DNA of 64,000 nucleotides from Spirochaetales bacterium (lineage in GTDB: Bacteria > Spirochaetota > Spirochaetia > Sphaerochaetales > Sphaerochaetaceae). Each line of letters opens with the position of its first letter. Positions within the stretch are counted from its first letter, which is position 1. Made by a program: the position numbers and the translations under genes. Under the pieces are notes generated by a model, which was given only the letters and a program-made list of their open reading frames with translations, was not told the origin of the DNA and did not search any database. The stretch lies in contig JAGABZ010000002.1 in NCBI GenBank assembly GCA_017614375.1, positions 1-64,000 of the forward strand, written 5' to 3'. This document shows, piece after piece, positions 18,693 to 27,343 of the stretch.

Positions 18693-18721
18693 TTGACAGT
18701 CCCCGAAGCTGAACTTACGAT
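18693..18721 (+). promoter_or_regulatory. Promoter giving a leaderless rluA-family mRNA
   Basis: TTGACA (18693-18698), 17-nt spacer, TACGAT (18716-18721). The ATG begins at 18728, where +1 is expected. Confidence 0.7.
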
Positions 18722-18727
18722 TTCCAC

Positions 18728-19975
18728 ATGAATCCGATTCTCCCCGATTCCAGGGCCCGCTCTGTATGCCTGCAGATGATCCGCAGTTTTGACGAAACCG
18801 GCTTCATCGACTACGATGGCGACCGCACCGTGCCCTCAGGTCTGCTTCTGGAACCGGGGTGCGGTCATATGTTCGGGGTTCTGGTCACCTACGAGGGGAC
18901 CATCATCAAGGCCTTTTCCGGAGCCCTGAACGGGAGATGGACGGTTCCGGGATTCGCCGGTCCGACGTTTGACGAAAAACAGTACCATGACGTGCTGGAC
19001 AGGTATACCCCGGCCCTGGATGAGCTGACACGGCGCATCGGAGGCGGAGAGGCCCTTCTGCGCAGAGAGAGGGAAGCCCTTTCTGCCGAAGCGATGGCTG
19101 AACTGAAGAAGACCTACCGCTTTTTCTGCTTTGACGGTAAAACCAGAAGCCTGGATGAGATCTTCCCCGACGCACCTTCGGGTACCGGTGACTGCTGCGC
19201 CCCAAAGCTTCTGTCCAAAGCCTATGAGATGGGGCAGCGTCCGGCATATCTGGCCGAGTTCTTCTACGGTTCAGGTGCCCACCCTCACTGCTCGTTCCAC
19301 GCTCCGTGCGACTCCCGCTGCAGGCCGATACTCAAACACATCATCGGTCTGGACATCGTCTACCGTGACGATGACATCGTTGTCATCGACAAACCGGCCG
19401 GGCTGTTGAGCATACCGGGCATCGGGCCTGAGAAGGCCGACTGCGCGGCCACCAGGGTCCGGAGATTCTTTTCACACTGCATAGCCCAGCCGTGCATCCA
19501 CCGCCTCGACCAGGATACGAGCGGTCTTATGGTCCTCGGGCTGACCGACAGGGCTCACAACGCCCTCAGCATCGATTTTGAAAAACGCCGGGTTACAAAG
19601 GAGTACGTTGCCCTGGTCGAAGGCATCCTCAGAGACCCGGAGGGAACCGTAAACCTGCCGATTCGGCCGGATCCGGAAAACAGGCCCCGTCAGATTGTCG
19701 ACCCGGACAGAGGCAGGCCTGCCGTGACGCATTGGAAGACAATCCGCGTCGAGAAACATCCCGGGGGACCGCAGACCAGGCTGCTTATAAAACTCGAAAC
19801 CGGGAGAACCCATCAGATCAGGGTTCACATGAGCGCGGGACTGGGGCATCCGGTAGTCGGAGACAGGCTTTACGGACACCCGGGAGACAGACTTATGCTG
19901 CACGCCGGGCATCTGGTCTTCACCCACCCCGTCACCGGGCAGAGGATGGAGTTCGTCAGCGAACCGGAGTTCTGA
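18728..19975 (+). CDS. RluA-family pseudouridine synthase with N-terminal extension
   Basis: A 415-residue protein. Residues about 205-410 are a RluA-type catalytic domain: DDIVVIDKPAGLLSIPG, HRLDQDTSGLMVLGLT with the catalytic Asp (about residue 262), and GRTHQIRVHMSAGLGHPVVGDRLYG. The first 200 residues are a separate domain with CGHMFGVLVTYEG and a CxxHxxC-like segment near 195-203, resembling the N-terminal part of longer RluA homologues. It modifies a tRNA or rRNA uridine; the site cannot be told. No ribosome site; transcription probably starts at the ATG. The 3' end overlaps the convergent gene by 20 nt. Confidence 0.88.
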   Translation: MNPILPDSRARSVCLQMIRSFDETGFIDYDGDRTVPSGLLLEPGCGHMFGVLVTYEGTIIKAFSGALNGRWTVPGFAGPTFDEKQYHDVLDRYTPALDELTRRIGGGEALLRREREALSAEAMAELKKTYRFFCFDGKTRSLDEIFPDAPSGTGDCCAPKLLSKAYEMGQRPAYLAEFFYGSGAHPHCSFHAPCDSRCRPILKHIIGLDIVYRDDDIVVIDKPAGLLSIPGIGPEKADCAATRVRRFFSHCIAQPCIHRLDQDTSGLMVLGLTDRAHNALSIDFEKRRVTKEYVALVEGILRDPEGTVNLPIRPDPENRPRQIVDPDRGRPAVTHWKTIRVEKHPGGPQTRLLIKLETGRTHQIRVHMSAGLGHPVVGDRLYGHPGDRLMLHAGHLVFTHPVTGQRMEFVSEPEF

Positions 19976-20507
19976 TTCCCAGATCGGAAACCGGAGGATA
20001 GGCGCGGACTACGGACCTTGAAACAGAGAACCCCAGAACCGCTCCTACAGACGCCTGGAGAATGTTGCCGGGAACCTCGACGAGGGCGGCGCCGAACCCG
20101 GTCAGAAGCAGGCCTCCCAGGGCAAAATAACCGCCTGCGACAACCAGAACACCGGTGAAAGCCGACGCGAACTCACGCCACAGGCTGTTTTTTCCGTGAA
20201 GCACCCAGGCCACGCAGAATCCTTCGGCACCATGGACGACCAGTGAGATCAAAGCCCACTGGGGATAGCCCGAAAGGATGTCGGCGACGGCCGTACCCAG
20301 AGCTCCGGAAACCATGGCCACCATCGGATTGAATACAAAGGCGCAGAAATAAATAGCCACGTCGCAGAGGTTCAGATAGCCCCTGCCGGTCGGTATGCGG
20401 ACAAACAGACAAAAGACCACGGTGACGGAAGTCATGACCGCCGTCGTGGCTACGCTGAGCCCCAGTCTCGGCCCCTGAGCGGTTCCCGTTCCCTGCGCAT
20501 CAGTCAT
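19956..20507 (-). CDS. ECF transporter S component (substrate unknown)
   Basis: A 183-residue membrane protein with about five to six hydrophobic segments, resembling S components of energy-coupling-factor vitamin importers. The segment MVAMVSGALGTAVADILSGYPQWAL and the following VVHGAEGFCVAWV are typical. It needs a shared EcfAAT module, which is not in the window. The start is uncertain: ATG at 20507 is listed, but a TTG at 20516 overlaps the TGA of the upstream asparaginase-like gene and is possible. Substrate is not predictable; pairing with an asparaginase-domain gene is suggestive only. Confidence 0.75.
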   Translation of the reverse strand: MTDAQGTGTAQGPRLGLSVATTAVMTSVTVVFCLFVRIPTGRGYLNLCDVAIYFCAFVFNPMVAMVSGALGTAVADILSGYPQWALISLVVHGAEGFCVAWVLHGKNSLWREFASAFTGVLVVAGGYFALGGLLLTGFGAALVEVPGNILQASVGAVLGFSVSRSVVRAYPPVSDLGIRTPVR

Positions 20508-20512
20508 GGCGA

Positions 20513-21019
20513 TCAACTTTGGATATCAATGAAGACGCCGCGGCTGCGGTCCTTTCGGACCTTGTCTGCTTCAAAGATCCGTCCGCTCATGCAGATGTAG
20601 ACCCCGGGCCCGAGCAACTGGACAGCCGTCTGGGCGCATCCGAGGTTGAAAACGGCATCGGAACCCTGAAGCGAGAACGGAACCATGGCCCCGGTGAACA
20701 CTATCACATGTCCGTCATCCGCGCCGCGTTCGGAAAGAACCACCTTTGCCGTCTCTACCATCGTGTCCGTTCCGTGGACGACAACAACCATCCTCTGAGG
20801 ACTGGAAAGGCACAGCTTCGCCACTTCCCTGCGCTGGTCATCGTTCATGTAAAGGCTGTCGATTGCCAGCGGGCCTTCGAGTTTGACATCCACCGAGCAG
20901 CGGCTCTGGGCCAGGATGGCCGGAAGCTGGGATTCCCTGAATGTCAGTTCCCCGGTAATCGGGTCATAGAGTTTGTCGAACGTGCCGCCGGTTGTTATGA
21001 TTCGGATTGATTCGGCCAT
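20513..21019 (-). CDS. Single-domain asparaginase-like protein
   Basis: A 168-residue protein matching only the N-terminal catalytic domain of L-asparaginases (full enzymes are about 330). The catalytic motifs are present: ITTGGTFDKLYD with the nucleophile Thr, and VVVHGTDTMVETAKVV with the Thr-Asp pair, then VIVFTGAMVPFSLQGSDAVFN. The C-terminal domain is absent. It may act on a small amide or be an amidohydrolase of unknown specificity. ATG at 21019 is preferred to the upstream start at 21067 because GGAGGAG precedes it. It overlaps the ECF S gene and is probably co-transcribed. Confidence 0.82.
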   Translation of the reverse strand: MAESIRIITTGGTFDKLYDPITGELTFRESQLPAILAQSRCSVDVKLEGPLAIDSLYMNDDQRREVAKLCLSSPQRMVVVVHGTDTMVETAKVVLSERGADDGHVIVFTGAMVPFSLQGSDAVFNLGCAQTAVQLLGPGVYICMSGRIFEADKVRKDRSRGVFIDIQS

Positions 21020-21128
21020 GGGCTCCTCCGCGGCCTCTGATATACCACAACGGCCGTGAGCTTTCAAGTCTGAAACACCTTGTGGACTTCACTCCTATAT
21101 TATGAGATAATCAGCCCGGAGGTTTTTC

Positions 21129-22886
21129 ATGAAGAAAACTGTTCTCTCTCTGATTATTCTCCTTCTCTGCCTGCCGCCCCTTCTGGCATATGACAACATG
21201 CAGAAGATATTCCCTGTGGACAGCGAAGTTTACCAGGCCATCAAAAACCTGTATGTACAGCAGGGTCTTTCCCTGCCCTCAGCCACCGGACCGTGGAGCG
21301 CCGCCGAGCTTTCACTGATGCTTGAAAAGATCGATGCTTCGGCACTCAACTCAGCACAGAAGTCAATCTATGACTTCGCAGTTTCCGAGCTTTCCCCCAC
21401 TCTCGACTACGAGGGAAAGGGAGTCGGTTTCGACTTCACCCCGGAGCTCAATCTGGAAATCTACGCCCACAAGGACACCGGAGTGGCCTTCCAGGGACGT
21501 GAGAACTGGATCTACGGCACGATGGACCAGCAACCCTTCCTGGCTCTGGACTTCGAGACATGGGCAGCGAACAACTTCTACGGCTGGTTCGAGTTCGACG
21601 TGATGAACAGCTACAAGACCCACACTCCGTTCGGATCGACAAAGCTGGCGACCAACATCCCTGCGTTTCAGAACCTCAGCCTGTACATCACCGACCTGAA
21701 CTTCAACTTTCCCTACCGGGCATTCGTCTCCGCAGGCGGTGATTACTGGACCGTCCAGCTCGGACGCGACAGGGTCAGCTGGGGCGCCGGTCAGACGGGC
21801 AACCTGATCATCGGCGACAACCTGATGTACCACAACATGCTCCGCTTCACAGCCTTTGCCGACAGGTTCAAGTATACCTTCCTCGCCAGCGTCTTCCCCC
21901 ACCCGATGAACTACGACGGGGACAACTGGGGTCAGACCCCGGGACAGGAGCTGATCAACGAGGGCCTGTACATGTTCCTCGGACACCGTCTGGAGGGCCG
22001 CTTCTTCAAAGACCGCCTGGGATTCACCCTCACCGAATCAATCATGTACGCCTCTGAGAACGGAACAATCGACCTTCAGATCTTCAATCCTGCGATGTTC
22101 TACCACAACCTCTACTACCGCTACATGTCCAACTCGATCCTCGGATTTGAGGCCGACTGGGCCGTCATGCCGGGTCTGAACGTCTACGGCTCCCTGGTCA
22201 TCGACGAGTTCTGGCTCTTTGAGACCGATTGGAAACCCGGTGTAAACTCGCAGGGCTTCCCGTCGGCCAACGGATTCATCCTCGGAGTCGACGGCTCGTT
22301 CACCGCCGCAGACGGCCTGCTCTACGGCTCGGCGGAGTTTGCCAAGACCAGCCCGTTCCTCTATCTCAGATACGGAACCAACACCTCCCAGAACAAGGGA
22401 CAGTACGGAATCAACTACGTCGTGGCGGTCAGACACTTCCACGCCCAGGACGGGGCCAGCATCGAGGAGGAGTTCCTCGGATACAAGTACGGCGGAGACG
22501 CCATCGTGGCCAACCTCAATGTCGGTTACAAGGTCTTCGGAAGCTTCCACGTCGAGGGCAACATCTTCTTCATGGCACACGGAACGTTTGACAAGGACAC
22601 CTGCTGGACAATCGTAGGAAACGGGGACGGAACCTATCCCGACTACAACCAGCTCCAGACACCGACCACCTGGCATCCGACGGACAACCACACCGACGCA
22701 AACGCCAACAGCCGCAACAGCGTATCCTACACCACGGTCATCGGAATCAACGGAGGTTACACCATCAACAAAAACCTCTCCGCCATGGCCCAGCTTGACT
22801 TCATCAACATCTCCAACTACGGCAACATCAGCGGACAGAAGGCCAGTGATGTGCAACTGACCGTCGGACTGAAACTGACCAACTGA
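21129..22886 (+). CDS. Outer-membrane beta-barrel protein, Wzi-like
   Basis: A 585-residue secreted protein: signal peptide 1-20 (ending LLA|YDN), a helical region to about 95, then alternating amphipathic strands rich in aromatic residues to the C-terminus (ending VGLKLTN). The segment LGRDRVSWGAGQTGNLIIGDN followed by NMLRFTAF resembles the WG-containing motif of capsule-assembly Wzi-like proteins, but that identity is tentative. It would sit in the outer membrane. GGAGG lies 8 nt before the ATG, and an acyltransferase gene follows 2 nt after the stop. Confidence 0.65.
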   Translation: MKKTVLSLIILLLCLPPLLAYDNMQKIFPVDSEVYQAIKNLYVQQGLSLPSATGPWSAAELSLMLEKIDASALNSAQKSIYDFAVSELSPTLDYEGKGVGFDFTPELNLEIYAHKDTGVAFQGRENWIYGTMDQQPFLALDFETWAANNFYGWFEFDVMNSYKTHTPFGSTKLATNIPAFQNLSLYITDLNFNFPYRAFVSAGGDYWTVQLGRDRVSWGAGQTGNLIIGDNLMYHNMLRFTAFADRFKYTFLASVFPHPMNYDGDNWGQTPGQELINEGLYMFLGHRLEGRFFKDRLGFTLTESIMYASENGTIDLQIFNPAMFYHNLYYRYMSNSILGFEADWAVMPGLNVYGSLVIDEFWLFETDWKPGVNSQGFPSANGFILGVDGSFTAADGLLYGSAEFAKTSPFLYLRYGTNTSQNKGQYGINYVVAVRHFHAQDGASIEEEFLGYKYGGDAIVANLNVGYKVFGSFHVEGNIFFMAHGTFDKDTCWTIVGNGDGTYPDYNQLQTPTTWHPTDNHTDANANSRNSVSYTTVIGINGGYTINKNLSAMAQLDFINISNYGNISGQKASDVQLTVGLKLTN

Positions 22887-22888
22887 AG

Positions 22889-23782
22889 ATGAACGAAGAT
22901 GACAAAACCCCTGTATCGGAACACAGGGACATAGTCCTGCGCGAGCTTGCCGACCGTTGGAATCCCAAAATCGCCAAGTTGATTCCTCAGTTCATGTACC
23001 GCAAGCTCCACAGGACATTGCATCTGGACCAGATCAACACCCTGCTCAGAGACACCCGGGACTTCGGACCGCAGGAGTTCCTGGACAGGCTCGTCAATGA
23101 GGAGTTCAAACTCCGCCTGTCGTTCCGGGGCAGGGAAAAGATCGACGCTCTCAAGGGTCGCGGCGATCTGATTTTCGCCGCAAACCACCCCATCGGCGGC
23201 CCTGAGGGCTTTGCAATAGCACAGCAGCTTCTGCCGGACTTCCCGGACCTGAAGATCATGATCCAGAGCATGCTCGGAGTCCTCAAGCCCCTCAAGCCGA
23301 TTGCGGTCTACAACGGCACTCAGCTTCACTCCACCCTCGAGGCTGTCCGCCGCCACGATCCCCTGATGATCTTCCCCGCCGGCTACTGCTCCAGGCGCCT
23401 TAAGAACGGGGAAATCTTCGACCTCAACTGGAAGGCAACGTTCGTCAAGCTGGCCCAGCGCTACAAGCACACGATTGTGCCCATCCACATCTCCGGCCGG
23501 CTGGGCGACAGGATGTACCGATGGTACGGTCTGCGCAGGTTTTTCGGGATGAAGATGTCCGTTGAGACACTGTTCCTGGTCGATGAGATGTACCGCTTCT
23601 CCGGAGGAGAGCTGCAGTTCACCGTCGGTGACCCGATCAGCCCGGGGACCCTCACCTCAGACGTGACCCCGGACGAATGGGCCAACAGAATCCGACAGTA
23701 TGTCCACGCCCTGGGTTCGGACCCCGATGCCGGTTTCGACCCGGAACTACCCAACACCTACCACCTGGAGGAACCGCTTTGA
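22889..23782 (+). CDS. Lysophospholipid-type acyltransferase (OlsA/PlsC-like)
   Basis: A 297-residue membrane-associated acyltransferase resembling the COG3176/OlsA-type group. The first motif reads AANHPIGGPEGFAI, where the usual acidic residue is Glu instead of Asp, and the third motif is IFPAGYCSRR. The region around IVPIHISGRLGDRMYRWYGLRR fits this group. Likely role is glycerolipid or ornithine-lipid acylation; substrate unknown. There is no clear ribosome site. The ATG lies 2 nt after the barrel gene stop, suggesting coupling. Confidence 0.78.
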   Translation: MNEDDKTPVSEHRDIVLRELADRWNPKIAKLIPQFMYRKLHRTLHLDQINTLLRDTRDFGPQEFLDRLVNEEFKLRLSFRGREKIDALKGRGDLIFAANHPIGGPEGFAIAQQLLPDFPDLKIMIQSMLGVLKPLKPIAVYNGTQLHSTLEAVRRHDPLMIFPAGYCSRRLKNGEIFDLNWKATFVKLAQRYKHTIVPIHISGRLGDRMYRWYGLRRFFGMKMSVETLFLVDEMYRFSGGELQFTVGDPISPGTLTSDVTPDEWANRIRQYVHALGSDPDAGFDPELPNTYHLEEPL

Positions 23783-24663
23783 AAGTCCTCGTCTACGGCT
23801 CAATCAACATCGATCTGGTCTTTTCCGTCGAGCACATCGTCCGCCCGGGCGAGACGGTGGCCTCGAGGCATTTCGAGCGCAAAGCCGGGGGCAAGGGCGC
23901 CAATCAGGCAGTCGCGCTCTCCCGCGCGGGAAGCGATGTCTGGTTCGCTGGCAAGTCCGGACCCGACGCCCAGTGGATCGTCGATCTCATGCAAAAAAGC
24001 GGTGTCAATACGGATTTGCTCTGCCGCACCGACAGCCCCAACGGCCAGGCCGTGATCCAGGTGGAACACAAAGCGCAGAACGCCATAATCCTGATGCCCG
24101 GCTCGAACGCGAAGATTACTACGGAGGAAATCGACACGGTGCTGGAGCACTTCGGAGCAGATGACTGTCTGGTCCTGCAGAACGAGATACCCCATATTGC
24201 CTACCTCATCGAAAAGGCCTGGGAAAAGGACATGTTCGTCGTCTTCAACCCATCCCCCCTGCCCGATTTCTCAGCCCTGCCGCTGGACAAGGTCGACCTC
24301 TTCGTGCTCAACGAAATCGAAGCCGCCGCCATGGCCGGGATGGACTCCGACGCCGATTACGAAGCGGTCCTCGACGCCCTGGCCGCCACCTGGCCTCAGA
24401 CCGAGTTCGTCCTGACAGCCGGCAGCGCCGGGGCCTTTTACCGCATGGATGATATTTCGGCATACTCCTCCAGCCCTAAGGTAAAGGCAGTTGACACCAC
24501 CGGTGCCGGGGATACATTCCTGGGTTATTTCCTGACGCTGAAAAACGAGATGCGCCCGGTTGAGGACTGCCTCTGCGACGCCTGTCTGGCGGCAAGCATA
24601 GCCTGCACCCGCAAAGGAGCCATGCCCTCGATTCCCGAACGCAGGGAAATCGACGGGGACTGA
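23779..24663 (+). CDS. PfkB/ribokinase-family sugar kinase
   Basis: A 294-residue ribokinase-like enzyme: N-terminal GSINIDLVFSVEHIVRPGET, AGGKGANQAVALSRAG, and the C-terminal DTTGAGDTFLGYF with the catalytic Asp. NPSPLPDF and NEIEAAAMAG are ribokinase-type segments, so ribose is plausible but unproven. The start is TTG at 23779, which overlaps the upstream TGA and has GGAGG 7-8 nt before it; the longer frame back to 23677 runs inside the acyltransferase gene. Confidence 0.88.
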   Translation: MKVLVYGSINIDLVFSVEHIVRPGETVASRHFERKAGGKGANQAVALSRAGSDVWFAGKSGPDAQWIVDLMQKSGVNTDLLCRTDSPNGQAVIQVEHKAQNAIILMPGSNAKITTEEIDTVLEHFGADDCLVLQNEIPHIAYLIEKAWEKDMFVVFNPSPLPDFSALPLDKVDLFVLNEIEAAAMAGMDSDADYEAVLDALAATWPQTEFVLTAGSAGAFYRMDDISAYSSSPKVKAVDTTGAGDTFLGYFLTLKNEMRPVEDCLCDACLAASIACTRKGAMPSIPERREIDGD

Positions 24664-24792
24664 TCAGTCCTTGCCCGAGCCTTTGCGGGGCGAGAGGGCC
24701 AGCAGCACGAGCAGAATCAGGAACATGACGACGAAAATCGCCAGCATTCCCTTCCACATCAGACCGAGAGAAACAAGCACGGTATTCATCAT
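24664..24792 (-). CDS. OadG-like small membrane subunit of a Na+-pumping decarboxylase
   Basis: A 42-residue protein, short enough to be missed by length cut-offs: one transmembrane helix (about residues 13-33, GMLAIFVVMFLILLVLLALS) and a basic tail. Its sequence matches the pattern of oxaloacetate decarboxylase gamma subunits, which anchor the alpha subunit to beta. AGGAGGAG lies directly before the ATG, 6 nt after the beta-subunit stop, so the gene order is beta-gamma. The stop abuts the convergent kinase gene. Gamma subunits are usually about 80 residues, so this one is short. Confidence 0.75.
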   Translation of the reverse strand: MMNTVLVSLGLMWKGMLAIFVVMFLILLVLLALSPRKGSGKD

Positions 24793-24798
24793 CTCCTC

Positions 24799-25947
24799 CT
24801 AAAGCATCTTCGGGACAAGTCCCAGAATCACTCCGCCGGCAATGACCGAACCGATCTGACCGGCGACGTTTGCGCCGACGGCGTGCATCAGCAGATGGTT
24901 CTGCGGGTCGGCTTCCTGGCCGAGTTTCTGGATGACCCTGGCCGACATCGGGAATGCCGAGATTCCGGCCGCACCGACCATCGGGTTGACCTTTGTCCTT
25001 GAGAACAGGTTGATGAACTTGGCGAACAGGCAACCTGCCATCGTGTCAAAGACGAACGCCAGCAGTCCCAGGCACATGATCATCAGCGTCTCGAGCTTCA
25101 CAAACTGCTCCGCCCTCATCGTCGAGGCAATCGTGATTCCCAGAAGCAGGGTTATCAGGTTCACCAGGGCGCTCTGGGCCGTATCCGAAAGCGAGCCCAG
25201 AACTCCGCATTCACGGATCAGGTTCCCGAACATCAGCAGCCCGACCAGGCTGACCGAAGCCGGGGCAATCAGTCCGGCGATAAAGGTCACGATTATCGGG
25301 AAAAGAATCCGTGCCGTCTTGGACACGCTTCTGGGGTTGTAAGGCATCCTGATGGCCCTTTCTTTTTTCGTCGTGACCAGTTTGATGGCCGCGGGCTGGA
25401 TAATCGGCACCAAAGCCATATACGAATACGCTGCTACGGCTATCGGACCTATGTAGTTGCTCTTGAGCACCTGGGACACGAGAATCGAAGTCGGCCCGTC
25501 CGCAGCGCCGATGATTCCTATCGAGGCGGCGTCCGCCAGATTGAACCCGAGCAAACAGGCTACGGTTATCGTCCCGAAGATCCCCCACTGGGCCGCGGCC
25601 CCGAAGAGAATCAGTTTCGGGTTGGAGAGGAGCGGTCCGAAGTCGATCATCGCCCCAATACCTATGAACAGCAGAAGAGGCATCGCCTCCGAGGCCTGGA
25701 TTCCCACCCTAAACAGCCAGTCGAGAATGCCGGCCACTGTCCAGCTCTCCCCGTTTGCTGCGACCATAAGGCTGTCAAGCGCACCTGACAGCGGGATGTT
25801 GCAGAGAATCGCTCCGAAGCCCATCGGCAGCAGGAGCGACGGCTCCATCTGTTTTCTGATGGCCAGATAAATCAGAAGGGCACCGATGGCGTACATGATG
25901 ACCTCTTTCCATCCGATGCCCAATAATCCCTCGTAAAGAAAACTCAT
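24799..25947 (-). CDS. Na+-translocating decarboxylase beta subunit (OadB/GcdB/MmdB-like)
   Basis: A 382-residue integral membrane protein with about ten helices. It carries IGIGAMIDFGPLLSNP with the conserved Asp, GIIGAADGPTSI, and NPMVGAAGISAFPMSARV, the ion-binding and substrate-coupling segments of the beta subunit. It couples decarboxylation of a biotin-bound carboxyl group to Na+ export. GGAGG precedes the ATG at 25947; the upstream frame extension to 26061 is leader. No alpha (carboxyltransferase) or biotin-carrier gene is adjacent. Confidence 0.93.
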   Translation of the reverse strand: MSFLYEGLLGIGWKEVIMYAIGALLIYLAIRKQMEPSLLLPMGFGAILCNIPLSGALDSLMVAANGESWTVAGILDWLFRVGIQASEAMPLLLFIGIGAMIDFGPLLSNPKLILFGAAAQWGIFGTITVACLLGFNLADAASIGIIGAADGPTSILVSQVLKSNYIGPIAVAAYSYMALVPIIQPAAIKLVTTKKERAIRMPYNPRSVSKTARILFPIIVTFIAGLIAPASVSLVGLLMFGNLIRECGVLGSLSDTAQSALVNLITLLLGITIASTMRAEQFVKLETLMIMCLGLLAFVFDTMAGCLFAKFINLFSRTKVNPMVGAAGISAFPMSARVIQKLGQEADPQNHLLMHAVGANVAGQIGSVIAGGVILGLVPKML

Positions 25948-26032
25948 GAGGGGCCTCCGTGATACGGGGTTGGGGAAGAAGTTGACTCTGCCGCTCTCTT
26001 GCACGCGACCAAGAGCTTCCCCGACAAGGAAC

Positions 26033-26061
26033 AATATATCAGAGCCCGGCTTTGCAATCAA
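26033..26061 (-). promoter_or_regulatory. Promoter of the oadB-oadG-like pair
   Basis: Minus-strand TTGATT (26061-26056), 17-nt spacer, TATATT (26038-26033). The approximately 80-nt leader contains CTCTTG/CAAGAG and GGGGAAG/CTTCCCC complementary segments. Confidence 0.6.
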
Positions 26062-26175
26062 TCGCGGTTTTCTACCCTGCTTTGCCCGATGACTGCAATC
26101 CCGCCTGGCGCCTCAAGCCGATGACGCAAAAAACCGGAACAGGAAAAACTTTTTGATGTTTCTATGCAAAAGTAC

Positions 26176-26204
26176 TTGTCACTCCGGATGATTCTGTGTA
26201 CAGT
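26176..26204 (+). promoter_or_regulatory. Promoter of the ABC substrate-binding protein gene
   Basis: TTGTCA (26176-26181), 17-nt spacer, TACAGT (26199-26204), then AAAGGAG 9 nt downstream. Confidence 0.6.
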
Positions 26205-26227
26205 AACACTCAAAGGAGACAAAAACG

Positions 26228-27250
26228 ATGAAAAAGGTTGTTCTTGCCGTATTGATGCTCACTTTCGCCCTCTTTGCCCTGACCGCCGCCGGCTCGCCGG
26301 AAAACAAGAGCGGGGAAAAGACCTACCTCATAGGTGTGTCGAAAATCATGGCCCATCCCGCACTGGACCAGATCGAACAGGGAATCCAGGATTACCTGGC
26401 CACCACCGACCTCAAGGTCACCTATGATTTTCAGAACTGCAACGGAGACGTCGGTACCGCCGCCCTGATTGCCCAGTTGTTCAAGGAAAAGAACGCCGAC
26501 ATCGTCGTAGGAATCGCCACTCCTCCGGCCCAGGCCCTGGCCAACACATTCGGCGGCAGTTCCGTTCCGGTTGTCTTCAGCGCAATCAGCGACCCCGTCG
26601 CGGCCGGATTCACCGACGCGCACAACAAATCCCTGATGCCCAACATCTGCGGAATCTCCGACAAGAACCCGATTAAAGTCCAGCTGGACACCTTCATCAA
26701 GGCCACAGGGGTCAAGACAATCGGCATGGTCTATTGCTCCGGCGAAGCCAACGGTGTCTCCCAGATGGAAGAAGCCGGCCAGGCCTGTGCCGAACTCGGC
26801 GTTGAACTGGTGACCGCCGCAGTCTCCAACTCCGCCGAAGTCATGACCGCGCTGCTTTCAATCATCGAAAGAGTTGACGGCGTCTACGTCGCAATCGACA
26901 ACACAGTGGTCAGCGCCATCGCCTCGGTCGATCAGGTCTGCACCCAGTACGCCAAACCGTTGTTCAACACCGACACTACCAGCAGCGAAGGAACCGGATT
27001 CTTCATGTCATGGAGTTTCCGCTACTACACCGTCGGCTACGAGACCGGCCGCCAGATTGAAAAGATCCTCACCGGACAGGCCTCGCCTGAAAGCATCGGC
27101 GCCGTGTACTTCGACAACCCTGCCCAGTTCGAGCTGGTTTTCAACCTCGACAGTGCCGCCCGTCTCGGTCTGACCATCCCGGACGACATCCTCAAGAGTG
27201 CCACGTTCGTGGTCAAAGACGGCAAGACAATCGACAATCCGTACAAATAA
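26228..27250 (+). CDS. ABC transporter substrate-binding protein (TrpX/YtlA-like)
   Basis: A 340-residue periplasmic binding protein with a signal peptide of about 20 residues ending ALTAAGS; no lipobox Cys. The body, with LIGVSKIMAHPALDQIEQGIQDYL, ADIVVGIATPPAQALAN and VPVVFSAISDPVAAGF, matches the TrpX/YtlA-type family (Pfam ABC_sub_bind), which binds amino acids or related small molecules. No permease or ATPase gene follows, so the membrane components are elsewhere. A hairpin terminator ends the unit. Confidence 0.88.
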   Translation: MKKVVLAVLMLTFALFALTAAGSPENKSGEKTYLIGVSKIMAHPALDQIEQGIQDYLATTDLKVTYDFQNCNGDVGTAALIAQLFKEKNADIVVGIATPPAQALANTFGGSSVPVVFSAISDPVAAGFTDAHNKSLMPNICGISDKNPIKVQLDTFIKATGVKTIGMVYCSGEANGVSQMEEAGQACAELGVELVTAAVSNSAEVMTALLSIIERVDGVYVAIDNTVVSAIASVDQVCTQYAKPLFNTDTTSSEGTGFFMSWSFRYYTVGYETGRQIEKILTGQASPESIGAVYFDNPAQFELVFNLDSAARLGLTIPDDILKSATFVVKDGKTIDNPYK

Positions 27251-27270
27251 CCTTTCTTCTTCCTCCTCCG

Positions 27271-27300
27271 GCCCGGCGGCTTCCGCCGGGCTTCTTTGTT
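27271..27300 (+). terminator. Terminator after the substrate-binding protein gene
   Basis: GCCCGGCGG/CCGCCGGGC stem with a 3-nt loop followed by TTCTTTGTT. Confidence 0.8.
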
Positions 27301-27343
27301 TCCGTTGCTTGGGATATAATTGTCCTGTCTAAAGGAGGCTCAG

